Part shown: positions 45,430 to 55,825 of the stretch, piece by piece
Layout of the letters: every line of letters starts with the position of its first letter
How positions within the stretch are numbered: the first letter of the stretch is position 1
From: Diphasiastrum complanatum
Taxonomy: Eukaryota; Streptophyta; Lycopodiopsida; Lycopodiales; Lycopodiaceae
Direction: 5' to 3'
DNA length: 64,000 nt
NCBI GenBank assembly: GCA_029204225.1
Contig: CM055102.1
Location: forward strand, 43,574,476 to 43,638,475
Position numbers and translations under genes: made by a program
Notes under the pieces: model-generated
Told to the model about the DNA's origin: nothing
Database searches by the model: none
Seen by the model: only the letters and a program-made list of their open reading frames with translations

Positions 45430-46655
45430 ATCTGATCGATCTGATTGGCCGGAATGAATTTTAGGCCTTTTGCGGGGTTTTTCCTTGATAACTTTTTACT
45501 CCTTGCACTGATTGACTTGATATTTTGACAGTAGCTGGATCTGATGCAGATCTTTCCACTGATCTAGTCTGCGAGGGTTATCTTGTGCGAGGGTTGGCTG
45601 TGCGAGGGTTCTTTAACTGTTTTTGTAGGTAAAAAACTTGATATCTTTCAGATCTCTGGGAAGTAACTCTCGCAAGCTTCACAGTAGCTGGATCTGAGTC
45701 AGATCTCACTAAAGAATTCTCTGCGAGAGTTAACTCTTGCAAGAAGTGAAAATTTCACTGTCTGCGAGGGTTCAAAATCACTTTTTGTGCTTGATCTTCA
45801 CCAGATCTTCGTACTAACTCTCACAGACTTCATCACTGATGCAATTTGACATTCTAAATTGATTGAGAGGGTTTGCGAGAGTTCTTACTGGAAGGATTTG
45901 CTGGATCTTCACTTTTTAGTGATTTTTTTGCACTTAAATCCAATTTTTTGCTCCCTGGAATCAAACTAACTCTTGCAAGCTCTTTGGTGTCCTGGTCTCA
46001 CTGAGATAGAACTTCAGAATCCTCTGCGAGAGTTCTTGACCATTGGAATTGGAAATTTCACTGTCTACGAGGGTTCATTGGTACTTTCCTGTCTTTTTTT
46101 CACTGGGAACTCTCGCATAGGCACCTAATCATCAAACTAACTCTTGCAAGCTTCTCTGTGTCCTGGTCTCACTGAGATGGAACTTCAGAGGGCTTTGCGA
46201 GAGTTCTTATGAAGATTTGAATTCTTCGGAATTTTTCAAGGGTTTTTTGAATTTTGTATGATTTTTCTCTGATTTTTACAATCTGCTTGGAACTAACTCT
46301 CGCAGGCTTCTATGCAGGTCTGGGATAGTACCCTGGACCTGTTTCCAGTCATGCAAGGGTTAGTTCCCACTGATTCTAGAGATATAAAAATCTGATGAGT
46401 TTTTTTGGCTCTTTTTCCCTCCAAAATGCAGATTGGTGTGTTTTTTGAGTTTTTTGGATGATTGGTTTGGGTTTCAAGCCCTTAGAGGTTTTTCAGGGCC
46501 TCCTCTACCCTCTCACACCTCCTCCGCTAGTTGTGAACAGTCCAAACACAGAAAAATACAGAAAACTAACTCTAAACTCCCAAAAATCTACCTAAACTAC
46601 TCTAAAAAGCAAGAAAATAGGTAAAATGCAACTAAATTAGTTAGTGGAAACCTAT
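45430..46655 (-). other. Gypsy A untranslated leader with recurrent TGCGAGRGTT motif
   Basis: No coding. Between 45,560 and 46,370 a TGCGAGRGTT word occurs about sixteen times, alternating between strands (AACTCTCGCA on the plus strand). The surrounding text is U-rich. It reaches the primer-binding site at 46,656. Confidence 0.8.
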
Positions 46656-46672
46656 CCCCGGCATCGGCGCCA
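46656..46672 (-). other. Gypsy A primer-binding site
   Basis: On the minus strand TGGCGCCGATGCCGGGG, one base from the LTR end. The pattern is that of TGGCGCCGTTGCCGGGG sites used by Athila-like elements. Confidence 0.88.
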
Positions 46673-47380
46673 CTGTGTAGTCGAAGATCTCTCGTAGTAT
46701 TGCCCTTCCGCCTGTCAACAAAGGTTAGATCACTGGATAGGTGCCTAACTATGCATAGATGCTACTTTTAGTTAAATTTCTTCTTTCTCCGTTAACTCTA
46801 CTCACCACTATACTACTCCTCTTTAACTCTACTCCTCTACACTAACATTCATCATAGTTTTGGTTGAAGGGAAGGGATGGAGAAGAAGAGATTGAGAAGA
46901 GAAGAGAAAGAGAGAGAAAGAGAGTGAGGGTGGAGGTTAGCTCAAATGCTCCTTATGCTTGCTAATGGAAAAACATTCACTATGGCAAATAATAAAACAT
47001 GGAAATGGAAAGCAATAGAAAACACAACCAAGAGCAATAGCAAGTAGTGAATAGCAAATGAGGATGCTTCTCTTCCAAAAATGGTAGAGTTTTCTCCTTC
47101 TCATTAAGCATGAAAATAGTGTACAAATGGTGCATTTTTATAAAATGGGGAAGGCCCTTGCCCCTCAATCTTATTGGTTAATATTCACAATGATCCTAAC
47201 CATTCATCTTGGACCCAACTTGATTAAGGGTCCACAAAAAGTACATTAGAAATCACAAGATTCATGTGAGTCCCAATTTGGACCCAACTCTAAAAAGTGA
47301 TCTCTAAGTTTAAAAATGACATTGGTCCTCTAGTTTTATTTTAATTACAAGACCCAAGTCAAGTCTATTTTATTTACAAC

Positions 47381-47629
47381 AATTAAAATAGCAATGATCG
47401 ACTTATACAGTGCTTTCTTATTTCGACGGCACCACGTGTGCTTAGTTCTAGAGTTATCAGGCCATCTTTCTTTTACGAGCCCTTTGAGTGTTTTTAAGGA
47501 ACTCATCTTTGTACTTACAAGTAGTTTGAATATACAGTTTGAAGAGAACAATTCTGAATTCTTGTTGCACTTGACGTTGTGCTGTGGTGATTGACCCGGT
47601 CGGGTGTTTTCAATTGTGTTTTCTTAACT
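47381..47629 (+). repeat. 5' LTR of nested copia element
   Basis: 249 bp ending TTTTCTTAACT, followed with no gap by the PBS TGGTATCAGAGCCC (47,630-47,643). Confidence 0.92.
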
Positions 47630-47643
47630 TGGTATCAGAGCCC
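47630..47643 (+). other. Primer-binding site of nested copia element
   Basis: TGGTATCAGAGCCC, the standard plant copia site complementary to the 3' end of initiator tRNA-Met. Confidence 0.95.
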
Positions 47644-48889
47644 TTGGTGGCTGGAATCACCGGACAAAAACAAGGAGCTGCGAATTCACGACGGTTTGTT
47701 GGCTAGGAAGCACAAAACCGAGTCTGTGGAAATTCTTGGAATGGCTCAAAACTGTAAAAAGAATTCAGAGACAGGGAATTGTTGGTTGAATCAGAAAGCA
47801 AGCAAGTTTGAAGCTGAAATTTTTTTCTAGAGGGTTGTTTGGCGTTTGTGATTGGTTTGAATCCAATCGAATACCGTTTGAAGAGCGGTTTGGAGCAGAA
47901 GATAACCTACAGTAGGGCAACCTCAGTCAGTTTGGAGCTGCAAAGGAAAGCTCAGGGAAAGCCTGAGTAAAGCTCAATATATTCTTCTCTTCAAAATTGC
48001 TAGGGTTTCAAGGGACAAAATCTGAGATATCTCCTTGTAGGAGGACGTTTTCAAAGCTGTGAGAGGCTGTGAATGGGCATCCTGATAGTGCGATTCAGCG
48101 GTAGGGAGGCCGCGACTGGCCGTGGAGGAGGAAGGCAGCCAGTTCAATCCATGTGGAGCTGCCATAGCCCGTGAAGGAGAGAGAAAACTCCATCGCTGAG
48201 AGAGAGAGAGGAGGAGGAGAGGCCGTGGGAGCTCTCGCGCGCTCAGTCCTAATCATCAGCTAGCGGCCGGAAGTGTTCAGTGCTTCGAAGGCCTTTGATC
48301 AATGCACAAAAGCGTTGACAGCCGTCCGATCTAGATTCATACAGATTGACGATGGTTATTTCACAACAGGTGGGTCGTTGGATCTAAAGGATCCGTTGGA
48401 TTGAAGTGAAAAAGTATGAAGGGGTCTGAAGTGCAAAGTGCATTGCAACTTCATTAAAAATCTTCAAACTGAAAAACTTGCTGGGTCCCAAGTCTTTGAA
48501 GGGTGAAGTTTCTTCACACTGAAGAAACAGTTCAAAAATCCAAATTGCCCTTATTTTCACCTCCTTTAGCCTATTTTGACCAAACGAAAGGCTATAGCCT
48601 CCAAATGAAGGGCACCTTGACTATACCTGCAAGTACGGTACACCAAAATAGAGTGATTGCCGTGGAGAAAGTGTTCAAAGTGCGCCAGAAGTGATTTCAC
48701 CATTCCACTGGGCAGAAAGCTGGGAGTTAGTGACGTGAAGCATTTTGGAGAACGACGCCAGTTTAGCTTTCAATCTGGCGAAGACCTAGTAAGCTAAAAA
48801 TTGCAGGTCATTATTATCAATTTCTGACATCACGGTTGGCTCTAGCATACACTTTATAGCCTACAGGTGAAGTTTTAAACAGTTCGGAG
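47644..48889 (+). other. Nested copia element leader
   Basis: About 1.25 kb between PBS and gag, long for a copia element. No protein recognised; short frames at 47,591-47,830 and 48,503-48,694 have no signature. A GAGAGAGAGA run lies at about 48,200. Confidence 0.7.
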
Positions 48890-51800
48890 ATGGCAAACAT
48901 CAATGAGGCAATTTTGGGCGATGCAAGCAAACTTGATGGGGCTTCTAACTACAACATCTGGAAATTCAAAATGAAGAGAATTTTGATGGAAAAAGAGTTG
49001 TGGGAAATTGTGGCAGGTATTGAAGTCCGACCAAATACCACTCCATGTGACATAAGGGCCTTTGATAAAAAGGCACAGAGAGCATTATCCTTGATCAATC
49101 TTTCAGTGAAAGACCATGTGATCGCTCACATAAGTGATACCACGATGGCTAGGGGAGCTCGGGAAGCTCTTAGAATGCAATTTCAAACTTGCAATCCAGC
49201 TCGAGCCATGTTCTTGAAGTCGAGATTGAACACAATAAGGATGGAAGAAAATGAATCAGTGGGATCCTTCTTCACCAGGATAAAGGAGTTGAGAGATCAA
49301 CTTGTGGCGATTGGAGAACTAATCAGAGATATTGAATTGGTACATACCACAATGAGCGGTGTCTCGGAAGGTCTATAGATGTTTGTGAGCGGCATTGTTT
49401 CGAGGAAGAGGTTGCCTACTTTTGAAGACTTCCACGGAATCATGTTGCAAGAAGAGCAGCGTCGCGAAGTGGTGAAGTCAAGACAAACCCCACAGGAGGA
49501 TCAAGCCTTGCTTGCTAAAGGCAAGCATAAAGGATGAAAAAGAATTCCTAAGAAATCCAAGGATGATGATGACGAAGGAGAGTTGTCATCAAAAGAGAAA
49601 AAGAAGAAGAAAGAAAAAAGTTACTATTGCCACAAACCGGGTCATTGGGCACGCGAGTGTTATAAGAAGAAAGCAGACATAAAGACGGGAAAAGTGACTC
49701 AACAAGAAAACATTGCCAAAGATGATGGAGAAGATGACAAGACAAGTGTTTTCTCATCGGCATTGGCATCCCAAGTTGATGATGGTGCCAGATGGTTCAT
49801 AGACTCAGGTGCCACAAGGCATATGACCGAAAAACGTGATTGGTTTGAAAAATTCTCACCAATCCATGATGGGGATAAGGTCACTCAAGCCAATGGAGAG
49901 GAATGCCAGATACATGGTGTGGGCAATTTATCTGTGCAATTTTCTGATGGCAAAATTAAAAACATCCCTAATGTCCTTTATGTTTCTGGACTCAAAAAGA
50001 GTTTGCTTTCTGCTGGTGTAATGGCAAATCAACATCTTAAAGTTGATTTTGTCAAGGATGGATGTCTTATGAAGGATATGAACCACAACCACAAAGTGGT
50101 GGCGAAGGGTTATAGAGATAGTAACTGTGGCCTTTATGAATTGGATGCTGCAAAACTAGGTGAATATGGTTTGGTATCTCAACAGCATCTTAATCCGAGT
50201 TATGGCACAAAAGACTTGGTCATTTGAACTATGGGAGCTTGAGATTGATGGCGAAGCTGAAGATGGTAATAGGGTTACCAGCATTGTAGGATGATCATCA
50301 TGCAATATGTGAAGGATGCATCATGGGAAAGCATCACAGAGAGACATTCAAGAAAGGTGGAGCTTCAAGAGCTAAGAAACCGCTGGAACTAATTTACAGC
50401 GACCTGTGCAGCCCAATGAAGACCATGTCGTTGGGGAAAGCATATTATTTTATGACTTTCATAGATGATTACTCTAGGAGGACATGGATTTATTTCTTGA
50501 AGAAGAAATCTTACGCTTTTGCTCGTTTCAAGGAGTTCAAAACTTTGGTAGAGAACCAACTAGATGCACGCATAAAAGTGCTAAGATTCGATAGAGGGGG
50601 TGAATACAAATCTGATGATTTTGAAGACTTTTGCAAAGAACACGGCATTAAAAGACAATTCACACAGTCACACACGCTGCATAGTAATGGTGTAGCTGAA
50701 AGGAAAAACAGAACTATTATGGAGAGTGCACGCTCCATGATGAAGCAAATAGGCTTGACCGATTCACTTTGGTCGGAAGCGTGCAGTGCGACAACGTTCT
50801 TGCAAAACAGGAGCCCTACAGTTGCGGTTCCAAATGTGACTCCTGAAGAAGCATTTACTGGAATAAAGCCAAAAATGGACAAATTTCGTGTCATTGGATG
50901 TAAGGCCTATGTACATGTGCCAAAGGAGGAGCGAAAGAAACTTGATGCCAAAGCAATCAAGTGTATCTTCGTCGGTTATGATGAAAGAACGAAAGCTTAC
51001 AGGTGTTTTGATCCTGTAATGAACAAGATTCACATTAGCAAAGATGTGATCTTTGATGAAACACATAGGTATGAAGATGAAGACCATGCAAGCTGTGAAA
51101 GCATCAAGAGACTTCCCACAATTTTGGAGGAAGAAAATGAAAAAGATGCTCCACAAAATGATGCACGTAAAGACGAAAGTCGAGAGGGCGAATATGAAAG
51201 AACACCACCTATTCAAGAGCCTAGGGGGAGGTACTTGCCAATAGGAGCAATAAAGGAGAAACCGGTTGAAAGTAAGAGACATTACTTGGACACTCCTTGG
51301 GATACGTACTCTCCACGTAGTGTATCACCTGAATCTAAGATACCAAAATGGTATGAAAAGATTATGAAGGACGCAAAGCTAAATCAAATAGGATCTAGCA
51401 CACAAAGTGAAGTGAGAAGATCAACACGAGAAAGGAAGTCTCCCGAACTATGCCCTAATGACTGACATTTTGAAGTGTCGAGAGCCATCAACTTTTGATG
51501 AGGCAAAAGATCACGAAGAGTGGCAAAGGGCAATGGAAGAGGAGATAGAATCCATCCAAAGACATGATACATGGGAGTTGGTTGATCTACCACTTGGAAA
51601 GAAACCCATTGACAACAAATGGGTGTTTAAAACAAAGTTTCATGCGGATGGCACAATAGAAAAGTATAAGGCACACCCAATAGTGAAAGGTTATGAGCAA
51701 AGCAAAGGAATTGACTATGAACAGACATTTGCTCCAGTGGCTAAGTGGACTACGCTACGTCTTATCATTGCCTTCGCATCTCATTTTGGGTGGAAGATCC

Positions 51801-53013
51801 ATAAAATGGATGTGAAGTCTGCATTTTTGAATGGTGACTTAGAGGAATAAGTTTACATGGTCCAATCGCAGGGCTTCATGGAAAAAGGGCAAGAACAGAA
51901 AGTATGTAAACTACACAAAGCACTTTATGGCCTTAAGCAAGCGCCACGCGCATGGTATGGACGCATTGACAATTACTTTCTTTCACATGGATTTGTAAGA
52001 ACAAATTCAGATCCAAATCTTTATGTTCTTATAAATGATGATAGCATTGCCTTGATTGTACTTTACATTGATGATATCATTATCACTGGAAATGATGAGA
52101 ACCTTACTCGTTCTATCAAAGCCAACTTGTGCAAGCAATTTGAGATGACAGATTTAGATCTTATGCACTATTGCTTGGGTGTCGAAGTATGGCAAATTAG
52201 CAGTGATATCAGGTTATGTCAAAACAAGTATGTAGGTGAGATATTGGAGAGATTTCACATGACAGAGTGCAAACCTTCCATCACCCCTTGCGAAGCTGGT
52301 AAGAAATTATCTCGTATTGATGATAGTGCACATGTTGATGCTACACTATTTCGTCAACTAGTTGGAAGTTTAATATATCTTACAACTACACGTCCTGATA
52401 TGTGCTATGCTGTAAGTTTGATTAGCCAATTCATGTCATCACCCACTATGAATCATTGGAAAGCTGCAAAAAGGATTTTGAAGTATGTAAAAGGTACACC
52501 GAACCTTGGTCTAGTCTACAAAAGACAAAGTGTTTTACCTAAGTTGCAAGGTTATGTTGACACTGATTGGGCTGGAAGTATAGATGATAGAAAGTCAACA
52601 ACAGGTTATACCTTCAATTTTGGTAGCGGCTGTTTTCATGGTCTAGCAAGAAGCAAGATACTATTTCTCTTTCTTCCACAGAAGCCGAATATAAAGCGTT
52701 GAGTTCTGCTACCCAGGAAGCTATTTGGCTACGTAAGTTGTTATGTGAGATTGGCATGAAGCAGGTAAATCCCACTGTTATTTTCTGTGACAGTCAAAGC
52801 GGAATACAATTGGCTAAAAATTCAATCTTTCACGCAAGGACAAAATATATTGAAGTAAAATATCACTTTGTGCGTAAAAAATTACAATATGAAGACATAG
52901 GTATTGTACATTGTTCTACGTTGTTACAAGTTGCTGATATATTTACAAAAGCTTTAAGTAAAGAAAAGTTTGAAACTTTTAGAGCCAAACTTGGCTTAGA
53001 CCAGGTCATGTAA
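48890..53013 (+). pseudogene. Nested copia gag-pol, lightly broken
   Basis: Start at 48,890 (MANINEAILGDASKLDG). Gag runs to about 49,600 with stops at 49,376 and about 49,537. The zinc knuckle CHKPGHWARECY is at about 49,627 and protease WFIDSGATRHMT at about 49,793. Integrase follows: CEGCIMGKHH at about 50,310, FIDDYSRRTWIYFL, RFDRGGEYKSDDF and HSNGVAERKNRT. RT spans about 51,620-52,540 with KMDVKSAFLNGDLEE, a single TAA at 51,848, LYGLKQAPRAWYGR and YIDDIIITG (YIDD for the usual YVDD). RNase H lies at 52,540-53,013 with DTDWAGSIDDRKST, STEAEYKAL and HARTKYIEVKYHFVR. Integrase to RT is long and open (380 codons), so this is one of the younger copies. Confidence 0.93.
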
Positions 53014-53104
53014 AAAGCCTTTACTTGTAATGCTATCATGGAGGTATGTTCCATGAATAGCGTATACTCTAAAATGAGAAGTGACGTTGATCATTGAGGG
53101 AGAG

Positions 53105-53353
53105 AGTTAAAATAGCAATGATCGACTTATATAGTGCTTTCTTATTTCGACGGCATCATGTGTGCTTAATTCTAGAGTTATCGGGCCATCTTTCTTTTAT
53201 GAGCCCTTTGAGTGTTTTTAAGGAACTCATCTTTGTACTTACAAGTAGTTTGAATATACAGTTTGAAGAAAGCAATTTTGAATTCTTGTTGCACTTGACG
53301 TTGTGCTGTGGTGATTGATCCGGTCGGGTGTTTTCAATTGTGTTTTCTTAACT
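53105..53353 (+). repeat. 3' LTR of nested copia element
   Basis: 249 bp, AGTTAAAATAGC to TTTTCTTAACT, preceded by the polypurine tract GAGGGAGAG (53,096-53,104). Confidence 0.92.
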
Positions 53354-53479
53354 ACAACTTCAATTGCGTGCTCATTGGGCCATGGGCTTATACACGCAGG
53401 ATGCCATGCCCTCGCAACACATTTTAGTGGAGGATTTTATTTATTTACACTTTGTTGGGAATACCCCCAACACTCATCA

Positions 53480-54093
53480 CCATCAATCAAAGAAAGAGAA
53501 CCAATCCTATTCTTGATATGAAGCATCCTACTATCCTCAAAAACTAGCACACTATGAAGTTTTTCAATAGTAGGAAGTTGATTTTGAATAGCAAATGTTT
53601 GAACTAGATTAGAATACTCATTTCCTAATCCATTCAAGATGATTTGAACTAGCTCATTGTCTTGAATCTTGTCACTAATGGAAGATAACTCAATATTCAA
53701 AGATTTGATCCTAAGAACATATTCTTGGGCACTTTCATTACTTCCTTTCATGCTTTGAAGTATTTGATTTCTTAGCATGAGTATTCTTGAAGTATTTTTG
53801 GATTCATAAATAGATTTTAGTGAATCCCATGCCTCTTTGGATGTGCTACAAGATGAGATCTCTTTCAACAAGTCATTACTTACATTCATTTTCAAGCAAT
53901 GTAATGACAACCTAAATCTCTTCTTGTACTTTTCTAATTCTTGAGCTACTTGAGGTTCTTCTTCCACACCAAGAACAATGTCATACAAATCATGAAGTAC
54001 AAATAATGACACCATTCGAACTTTCCAAATGGCATAATTAGTTGATGAAAGCCTTTCACTAGCTTCAAGTAAGAAGCCACCCATTGATGCCAT
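53480..54093 (-). pseudogene. Copia D gag
   Basis: Minus-strand frame from ATG at 54,093: MASMGGFLLEASERLSSTNY, then IWKVRM, DLYDIVLGVEEEP, SCSTSKEAWDSLKSIYESK and LRIKSLNIELSSI. This is a copia gag (UBN2/retrotran_gag type) of about 205 residues. It is open to about 53,480, where gypsy LTR sequence begins, so the zinc knuckle and protease are lost. Confidence 0.92.
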
Positions 54094-54654
54094 TATTAGT
54101 GTAAATGCACTTGAAACTTAGATGCTTTCACTTAGAGATCTGAACCTATAGTGTCTTCTAGCAATCAATAAGCTTGTAGACCTGACCCTACCAGTTTAGA
54201 ACAAATCTAGAACGATGGATCTATAGATTACAATCTCAACTTAATCTTTGGTTTATAGCACTCAATCTCTCTCAACTTCAAGGTACACTAAAAAAAACAG
54301 AGAATCACCTTCAATGTACTGTAAAGAAGATTTAATCCACCTATATGATTGATCTAAACCAAGAACAAATCAATGGAATAGAAACAATGCAAGTGAAAGC
54401 TTGAAAAATGCACTAAATTGACTCAAGTTGGGTGTATGAAGCTCAAATTGCACCAAAATAAAATATACTGTTCAAAACAGGTTTTGTACGGCCCCACATG
54501 TGTGGAAGGTACACCTGCAGCCCACAACAAGATTTGGTACAAATATTTTGGTTCTAGCTATCCATTCCAACTCGCTACCTCAATATTAGCCTGTTTTCAA
54601 AAACCTGTCAATTTGGGAATAGTTTTAGATCAATGTCTTAAATGCACTTGTACT

Positions 54655-54668
54655 TGGCTCTGATACCA
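54655..54668 (-). other. Primer-binding site of copia D
   Basis: On the minus strand TGGTATCAGAGCCA directly follows the LTR end AATTGACA. Confidence 0.92.
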
Positions 54669-55510
54669 TGTCAATTTACACCAAAATGGACCAAGAATAG
54701 ATCTGAATCAGATCCACAAGTGTGATTGGATGTTAGATTAGATCAACCTATCAATCTACACAAGATTAGATAGCATTTAGATCAAATCTAGATGAAGAAA
54801 TCTAACAAGAACAATCATTTATGACCAAAACTTGAGCTTGCTGGTTTCACACGTGTGAAAACCTGTCAGAGTACGGACAGTAGGCTGAGTATGAAGTATA
54901 CTAAGCTAAGAACCCAATCAATGCATAAAATAGCAAGACAAATGGAAAGATTACTCAAAAAAATGCACCAAAACCAAGATTTAGCTTCCATATCAATTAT
55001 GGCCAAATGAGCCACTATATATACACAAGAGCTGATGCTTACTCAACTGATTTGGCACGTGTGAGAGTCTCGCCTACTCATCAAAGGATCCACCAATAAT
55101 CATCAATATGGCACATGGACCAAGTTTCCTAACTTATAGCCACCTCCCTTGATTTTAGGCAATTTTCTTAATTTATAGGGACTTGCACAAATATCTACTA
55201 CAAGTTGGATCTCACCTACTACTGATGTTTTGACACATGTGAGCAGTCCTTGGCACGTGTGAGATCACTCCTATCCATGTAAAATAGCTTTTTCCACCAA
55301 TAAAATGATGCCAAGTGGCATATAATCTAGAAAACTAGATTTTGGCCATTTTAGCCACTAGATCTCAAATGAAATGGTATGTACAACCTATATGACTAAT
55401 CTAAATGATAAATGCATTTAATTCACACGTGAGAACAGGCTCCACACATGTGTAAACATAATATGTACATGATTTTGGCCTAGATCAAGCATGATTTTGA
55501 CATTTTCACA
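54669..55510 (-). repeat. Copia D 5' LTR (right copy), rich in CACGTG
   Basis: 842 bp, TGTCAATTTACACC to GACATTTTCACA. It contains CACGTG at 54,850, 55,056, 55,254 and 55,426, plus CACATG at two places, several followed by TGA. The first lies in the 16-bp palindrome TTTCACACGTGTGAAA. CACGTG is the core of the plant G-box. Confidence 0.9.
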
Positions 55511-55825
55511 GGTTATTGTGTAGAGGTGGGAGCATTTCATTGATGAGGGCCGGAGGTCATGTTTTTGTTAAAATTTTCCAAAGAAGCAGGCAATTTGTAT
55601 CCTGGAGCATAGATAGATATATACAATGGAATGCATCATCATCGTTATTATTGTTATGCTACTCAGTACAAACACTCCTCTTCTCTTCTCTATTCATGCC
55701 TTTTTCGTTTGGTTTCGTTGAGTAACTACCGAGGAGGAGAGCGATAAAATAGAAGCGCTGCGAATCCTTTGTAAAGAGACCGCGAGAGAGAGAGAGAGGC
55801 AGAGGGAGAAGAAGAAGAAGAGATC
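55511..55825 (+). promoter_or_regulatory. Remaining 5' flank and 5' UTR of the OBERON-like gene
   Basis: Only 315 bp separate the copia LTR from the start codon. A GATAAAATAG box at about 55,743 could serve as TATA element. GA-rich sequence (GCGAGAGAGAGAGAGAGG, then AGAAGAAGAAGAAGAG) leads into the ATG, as is common in plant 5' UTRs. Promoter position is inferred, not shown. Confidence 0.4.

Larger units (their letters stand above)
47381..53353 (+). mobile_element. Copia element inside the gypsy LTR, TSD ACAAC, LTR ends AGTT...AACT
   Basis: Two LTRs of equal length (249 bp), PBS, gag-pol and polypurine tract are all present. ACAAC flanks both sides (47,376-47,380 and 53,354-53,358). The 3' LTR has perfect 6-bp inverted ends AGTTAA...TTAACT; the 5' LTR starts AATTAA, one change. 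By hand count the LTRs differ at about eleven of 249 positions, essentially all transitions. Confidence 0.93.
46674..53472 (-). repeat. Gypsy A outer 5' LTR, split by copia element at 47,381-53,353
   Basis: LTR sequence is 46,674-47,380 plus 53,359-53,472. The inner edge reads TGTGTAGTCGAAG and the outer edge GGGAATACCCCCAACA. The uninterrupted version of the insertion site is at 33,836-33,850 (TTTACAACTTCAATTGCG). Confidence 0.9.
32302..53478 (-). mobile_element. Gypsy element A, tandemly recombined (LTR-internal-LTR-partial leader), host of two further insertions
   Basis: Read on the minus strand: LTR (53,472-46,674, split by a copia element), PBS and leader, gag, a large deletion, integrase C-terminus, accessory ORF, then a second LTR (39,186-33,138, split by a 5.2-kb element). 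Beyond that second LTR come another PBS and about 820 bp of leader, ending at 32,302. A normal 3' LTR is followed by host DNA, so this LTR-internal-LTR-internal order points to recombination between elements. The PBS is TGGCGCCGATGCCGGGG, the kind used by many non-chromovirus plant gypsy elements of the Athila/Tat group. Confidence 0.85.
29566..55510 (-). mobile_element. Outer copia element D with nested insertions; TSD GGTTA
   Basis: The two LTRs (29,566-30,402 and 54,669-55,510) are clearly homologous, in the same orientation, with TG...CA ends. GGTTA precedes the left LTR (29,561-29,565) and follows the right LTR (55,511-55,515), so these are the two ends of one insertion. Orientation is minus: PBS and gag lie beside the right LTR, RNase H beside the left. 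Everything from 32,302 to 53,478 is a later gypsy insertion. The protease and the N-terminal part of integrase are missing at the join, so a deletion followed the insertion. Confidence 0.92.

Noticed and set aside
48890-53013. Nested copia as an intact, autonomous element
   Set aside because: Stops at 49,376, about 49,537 and 51,848 and shifts near 50,227 and 52,640 break gag-pol.
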